DNA from: Pseudomonas oryzihabitans
GTDB lineage: Bacteria > Pseudomonadota > Gammaproteobacteria > Pseudomonadales > Pseudomonadaceae
Direction of reading: 5' to 3'
DNA: 64,000 nt
NCBI RefSeq assembly: GCF_006384975.1
Contig: NZ_CP021645.1
Span: 2,384,001-2,448,000 of the forward strand
The notes beneath the pieces were generated by a model that was not told where the DNA came from, did no database searches, and was given only the letters and a program-made list of their open reading frames with translations. Below, in pieces: positions 56,719-64,000 of the stretch (positions are counted from its first letter, which is position 1; each line of letters begins with the position of its first letter). Made by a program: the position numbers and the translations under genes.

Positions 56719-58077
56719 CAGTGTTTCTCCTCGGTATTGATGGCGCAGAGCGCGGCGACGACCTTGTCCATCGCGGCGCTGCGGGATCCCTTGATCAGCA
56801 GGGTGGTTCCGGCCCGGTCCTCGTCCGCCAGGGCCTCGATCAGTTGTTCGCGATCGGCGAAATGCCGGGCCTCGGCGCCATAGGCACGGGCCGCGTGGGC
56901 CATCGCAGGACCGACGCTATAGAAGGCGTCCACCTTGCCGCGGGCATGCTCGCCCACGTCGCGATGGCCCTCTTCCGTCCACTCGCCCAGCTCGGCGATG
57001 TCGCCCAGGACCACCACCCGGCGGCCCGGCAGGGCGGCCAGCAGATCGATCCCGGCTTTCATGGAGGCAGGGTTGGCGTTGTAGCTGTCATCGATGACCT
57101 GGGCGCCGCGCCGGCTGGTCCGGGTCAGGGTGCGCCCCTGGACCGGCGCGGCCGCGGCCAGGCCGTGGGCGACGGTGGCCAGGTCCAGACCCAGGCTGAG
57201 AGCGGCTGCGGCAGCTGCCAGGGCATTGCCGACGTTGTGGGCGCCCAGCAGTTGCAGGGCGATGCGCGCCTCGCCCTGGGCACTGTGCAGGGTGAAACTC
57301 GGACGGCCCTGGCTGTCGAGGCTGACGTCTGTCGCGCGAACATCGGCGCGGGCATCCAGGCCGAAGGCGACGACCTGGCGGCCGGCGGCGCGGCGCTGCC
57401 AGGTCGCGAAGGCTGCGTCGTCACGGTTGAGCACCACGGTGCCGCCCTCGCCCACGCCTTCGATGATCTCGCCCTTGGCCTCGACGATGCGATCGACGCC
57501 ACCGAATTCACCCACATGGGCTTGTCCGGCATTGGTAATGATAACGACATCCGGGCGTGTCAGGCTCACGGTGTAGGCAATGTCGCCGACGTGCGAAGCG
57601 CCCAGCTCGATGACGCCATAGGCGTGCTCGGCGGCGAGTTGCAGCAGGGTCAAGGGCGCGCCCAGCTCGTTGTTGAGGTTGCCCTGGGTGGCCAGGGTCG
57701 CACCGCGCTGGCGCAGGATGGCGGCCAGCAATTCCTTGACGGTGGTCTTGCCACTGGAGCCGGTCACGGCAGCGATCTGGCCGTGGAAGAGATCGCGGTT
57801 GAAGGCGCCCAGGCGACCGAGCGCCAGGCGGGTATCGGCCACCACCAACTGGGGCAGGTGCACCTCGGGCACGGCGCGTTCGACCAGAGCCGCCGCGGCG
57901 CCCTGGGCCGCGACATCGGCCAGATAGGCATGGCCATCGAAGCGCGGCCCGGTCAGGGCGACGAACAATTGCCCGGCCACGGCCTTGCGGCTGTCGGTGC
58001 CAACGCCATCGAACAGGGCATCGGCGCCCAACAGATTGCCGGTCAGGGCTTCGGCCACTTCGGTGAGGGTGAAGGAT

Positions 58078-58085
<8 letters not shown>
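56718..58085 (-). CDS. murF: UDP-MurNAc-tripeptide--D-Ala-D-Ala ligase MurF
   Basis: A 455-residue Mur ligase attaching the D-Ala-D-Ala dipeptide. P-loop [13 protein letters not shown], and [12 protein letters not shown] and [11 protein letters not shown] motifs are visible. It depends on D-Ala-D-Ala from a Ddl ligase, which is missing from its usual place in this cluster. Overlaps murE by 8 bp. Confidence 0.97.
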
Positions 58086-61587
<3,502 letters not shown>

Positions 61588-61591
<4 letters not shown>

Positions 61592-62529
61592 TTCAGTTTC
61601 TCGGCAACGCGCATGACGGCGCTGCGGGCACGGGGATTGGCGGCCAGTTCACCTTCGCTGGCATAGACGGGCTTGCCGAGCAGGCGCAACGAGGGCTCGA
61701 ACGGGATGGCGCGGATGGGCAGGTCGCGTGGCAGCTGATCGGCTTCGCCCTTGGCCAGCCGGCGCATGAACTGTTTGACGATGCGATCTTCGAGGGAGTG
61801 GAAGCTGATCACCACCAGGCGGCCGCCGACCGCCAACTGCTCGTAGGCAGCCTGCAGGCCCTGTTCCAGGTCGCTCAATTCACGATTGATATAGATGCGC
61901 AGGCCCTGGAAGGCACGGGTGGCGGGATGTTTGCCTTTTTCCCAAGCCGGATTGGCCTCGGTGAGCACCTTGGCCAGGTCGGCGGTGCGCTCGAAGGGTT
62001 GCACCTCACGGCGCTGCACCACGGCGCGGGCCATGCGCTTGGCGAAGCGCTCTTCGCCGAATTCCTTGAATACCTGGGCGATGTCGGCCTCGGCGGCCGT
62101 GGCGATCCAGGCAGCGGCGCTCTGGCCCCGACTCGGGTCCATGCGCATGTCCAGCGGGCCGTCCTGCATGAAGCTGAAGCCCCGTTCGGGGTCGTCGAGC
62201 TGCGGTGAGGACACACCCAGATCCAGCAGTACGCCATCGACCTGACCGGCCCAGCCGCGACTGACCAGTTCGTCACCGAGTTCGGCGAAGCTGCGCTGGA
62301 CGATCTCGAAGCGGGAATCCTCGGCAGCCAGGGCCTGGCCCGCGGCGATCGCCTGGGGGTCCTTGTCGAAACCCAGCAGCCGCCCTTCCCCACCCAGCAG
62401 GCGCAACACGGCCCGGCTGTGCCCGCCGCGGCCGAAGGTGCCGTCCAGATAACGACCGGCAGGCTGGATCGCTAACGCCTGTACGGCCTCGTCCAGCAGA
62501 ACGGAGACGTGGTGGAAGACTGGGTTCAT
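61588..62529 (-). CDS. rsmH: 16S rRNA m4C1402 methyltransferase RsmH
   Basis: A 313-residue SAM-dependent N4-methyltransferase for C1402 of 16S rRNA. SAM-binding [16 protein letters not shown] near the N-terminus, [19 protein letters not shown], and [17 protein letters not shown] are intact. I chose ATG 62529, giving the usual MNxxxxHVSVLL start; a GTG two codons earlier overlaps the mraZ stop. The partner methyltransferase RsmI, which modifies the same nucleotide, lies just beyond rnpB. Confidence 0.96.
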
Positions 62530-62531
62530 GG

Positions 62532-62987
62532 TCACAGGATCAAATCGCGCATTTCATCCGGCATACCGCCGGGTTCCTTAATTGCCTGGAGATCCGCATC
62601 GCACACGGCGCTCCAGGCGTCCTCATCCCATAACTGGAACTTGTTGAGCTGCCCGACCAGCATCACGCGCCGGTCCAGCTTGGCGTAGTCACGCAGGCGC
62701 GGCGGAACCAGGAAACGACCACTGCCGTCGAGTTCCAGATCCACCGCATTACCGATCAGCAAACGCTGCAAGCGGCGAGTTTCCTCACGTAGCGAGGGCA
62801 ACTGCCGCAGCTTGCTTTCAATGATTTCCCACTCAGGAAGCGGATAGACGCAGAGGCAGGGATCGACGGCATCGATCGTCACGATGAGCTGGCCGGCACA
62901 ACGCTCCATGAGCTCGTCGCGATACCGGCTCGGCATCGCGGCGCGCCCCTTGGCGTCGAGACTGATGGCGTTCGCTCCCCGGAACAA
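62532..62987 (-). CDS. mraZ: Transcriptional regulator MraZ
   Basis: A 151-residue protein with two SpoVT/AbrB-like domains ([17 protein letters not shown] and [17 protein letters not shown]). It binds repeated boxes upstream of its own gene and represses the dcw operon. The correct start is a TTG at 62987, giving the family start (M)[18 protein letters not shown] lies about 8 bases upstream. A GTG/ATG further upstream would overlap the operator and is rejected. Confidence 0.95.
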   Translation of the reverse strand: MFRGANAISLDAKGRAAMPSRYRDELMERCAGQLIVTIDAVDPCLCVYPLPEWEIIESKLRQLPSLREETRRLQRLLIGNAVDLELDGSGRFLVPPRLRDYAKLDRRVMLVGQLNKFQLWDEDAWSAVCDADLQAIKEPGGMPDEMRDLIL

Positions 62988-63014
62988 TTTCGCGTCCTCT
63001 AATAAGCTGTCCTT

Positions 63015-63049
63015 GCCATTAAATCCCACTTCGCCCCACTTCGTACCAC
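63015..63049 (-). promoter_or_regulatory. MraZ boxes at the dcw promoter
   Basis: On the minus strand GTGGT, GTGGG, GTGGG and a weaker ATGGC occur with exactly 10-bp spacing (ACCAC 63045-63049, CCCAC 63035-63039, CCCAC 63025-63029, GCCAT 63015-63019). This is the direct-repeat pattern bound by MraZ. The boxes lie just downstream of the promoter at 63058-63087, so binding would block initiation or early elongation. Confidence 0.85.
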
Positions 63050-63057
63050 CGGCCGCC

Positions 63058-63087
63058 ACTATATTGAGGAGGCCCTCTTGCAGTCAA
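63058..63087 (-). promoter_or_regulatory. Promoter of the dcw cluster (Pmra)
   Basis: TTGACT (63087-63082), an 18-base spacer and TATAGT (63063-63058) form a sigma-70 promoter for the minus strand, directly before the MraZ boxes and about 70 bases upstream of the mraZ TTG. Nothing else coding is seen in the 292-base interval to rnpB. Confidence 0.78.
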
Positions 63088-63279
63088 GGTAAGCGAAGGG
63101 GTTCGGAGGCCGCGTGGGACGTGGATTTCGAGCAAATTGCACGAGTTCACGACCAGGGCGGACGACATCGATTTCCGACAAACGGAAATGAAGTCAATCA
63201 ATTGGCGTGATTGATTAAAGTGATGTGTGAAGAGGTAAGTCTTGACGCCAGGCGCAGCGGCCTGGAGGGAGAGAGTGCG

Positions 63280-63632
63280 AGAGCCGACCTGTAAGCCGGG
63301 TTCTGTCGAGGACAGTCATTCCTCTGGGACAACCATCGCTGGCTGCCTCTAGCGACCTACCCGAATCCAGCGCGGGCCACGCCTATGGATTCCTATTTGG
63401 TCTTGCTCCAGGTGGGGTTTACCTAGCCACGAACTGTTGCCAGCCGTGCGGTGCGCTCTTACCGCACCTTTTCACCCTTACCGGCGCTTGCGCGCTTAGG
63501 CGGTTATTTTCTGTGGCACTTTCCGTAGGCTCACGCCTCCCAGGCGTTACCTGGCACCTCGCCCTATGGAGCCCGGACTTTCCTCCCTCGCAACCCTTGC
63601 GGATCACGACAGCGACTGCCCGGTCGGCTCTC
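63280..63632 (-). ncRNA. rnpB: RNase P RNA (type A)
   Basis: The catalytic RNA of RNase P, about 353 nt. The 5' and 3' ends pair (AGAGCCGACC with GGTCGGCTCT), the conserved GAGGAAAGTCCGGGCTCC of P4/CR-I lies near the 5' end, and ACAGAACCCGGCTTA near the 3' end. Hairpins in between fit a bacterial A-type fold. A TATACC box (63648-63643) lies about 11 bases before the 5' end. End positions are by pairing and could shift by a few bases. Confidence 0.95.
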
Positions 63633-63693
63633 GCGGCGCAAGGGTATAGAGAGTGCCGCGAGATAACAAGGACAGATGTCACCAAAGCGCCGT

Positions 63694-64000
63694 TCACTCG
63701 GCCTTGCGTTCCAGCGCCAGTTGGTAGAGCAGGTTCTTGCGCGCGCCGGTGATCTGCGCGGCCAGGGCCGCGGCGCGCTTGACCGGCAGCTCGGCCAGCA
63801 GCAGATCCAGGATGCGCAGCGTTTCGGCATCGACCTCGGCGTCCTCGGGGGCCGCCCAGCCAGCCACCAGCAGCACGCATTCGCCACGCTGCTGATCCAG
63901 GTCTTCGCGAATCCAGGCGAGCAGTTCCCCGGCGGGCAGGCCACGCAAGGTCTCGAAGGTCTTGGTCAGCTCGCGGCCGAGCACGAGGTGCCGGTCGGGG
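63694..64000 (-). CDS. rsmI: 16S rRNA 2'-O-ribose C1402 methyltransferase RsmI, 3' part
   Basis: The last 102 residues of RsmI, running off the window. VLGRELTKTFET is the conserved segment of the SAM tetrapyrrole-methylase-like fold, followed by a C-terminal helical domain (LPVKRAAALAAQITGARKNLLYQLAL). It methylates the ribose of C1402, the nucleotide also modified by RsmH. Position next to rnpB is normal in Pseudomonas. Confidence 0.93.
   Translation of the reverse strand, partial: PDRHLVLGRELTKTFETLRGLPAGELLAWIREDLDQQRGECVLLVAGWAAPEDAEVDAETLRILDLLLAELPVKRAAALAAQITGARKNLLYQLALERKAE

Overview
The window is GC-rich gammaproteobacterial chromosome, and gene content and order point to Pseudomonas. 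Markers are MvaT (the Pseudomonas H-NS-type silencer), the fused EIIA-HPr-EI FruB with FruK, FruA and divergent FruR, the mraZ-to-lpxC division and cell-wall (dcw) cluster next to rnpB and rsmI, an lrgAB/flavodoxin/folM/DUF1244 block, and a REP-type palindrome. A species in or near the P. oryzihabitans group is possible, but this is only an inference from gene order. All searches were by eye; no database was used.

Layout. 1-4644: end of an ammonium transporter, a SulP anion transporter, a copC-copD pair and an outer-membrane barrel protein. 4804-12299: fructose-1,6-bisphosphatase, glycogen debranching enzyme glgX and glycogen phosphorylase glgP (with a REP doublet between them), and a ClC antiporter. 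12373-20041: fructose PTS operon fruBKA with divergent fruR and two operator-like palindromes, then tatD. 20038-27894: ampD (without ampE), a periplasmic thioredoxin-fold protein, a MOSC protein, ndh, a complete IS3-family insertion sequence with 3-bp target duplication, a DUF1631 protein and nadC. 28014-31786: a small protein, purU, mvaT and sbcB. Two copies of a small inverted-repeat element (one complete, one collapsed) lie on either side of sbcB. 32046-37485: a DUF4350/MoxR/DUF58-like operon, a PilZ protein, a lipoprotein and pyruvate kinase. 37587-46078: a previously easy-to-miss 56-residue membrane ORF with a Fur-like promoter, a SWIM/SNF2 helicase, psiE, a SirB1-like protein, lrgB/lrgA, a flavodoxin, a monooxygenase-fold membrane protein, folM, DUF1244 and a HopJ-family protein. 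46137-62987: the whole dcw cluster on the minus strand (mraZ, rsmH, ftsL, ftsI, murE, murF, mraY, murD, ftsW, murG, murC, ftsQ, ftsA, ftsZ, lpxC). 63280-64000: rnpB and the 3' part of rsmI.

How the genes work together. The dcw genes form one tightly coupled transcription unit with 1-11 bp overlaps, started by a promoter carrying 10-bp-spaced MraZ boxes. Its most unusual property is that ddlB, normally between murC and ftsQ in Pseudomonas, is absent; only a 21-codon ORF remains there. The fru genes import and phosphorylate fructose under FruR control. fbp, glgX, glgP and pyk give central and glycogen carbon metabolism. ampD recycles peptidoglycan.

The strongest leads are the ddlB gap, the inverted-repeat element directly abutting the sbcB ribosome-binding site, the small Fur-like gene after pyk, the IS that separates ndh from its terminator, and the reduced, motif-divergent MoxR/DUF58 operon. 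I saw no CRISPR array, prophage, tRNA, toxin-antitoxin pair or recognisable defence island.
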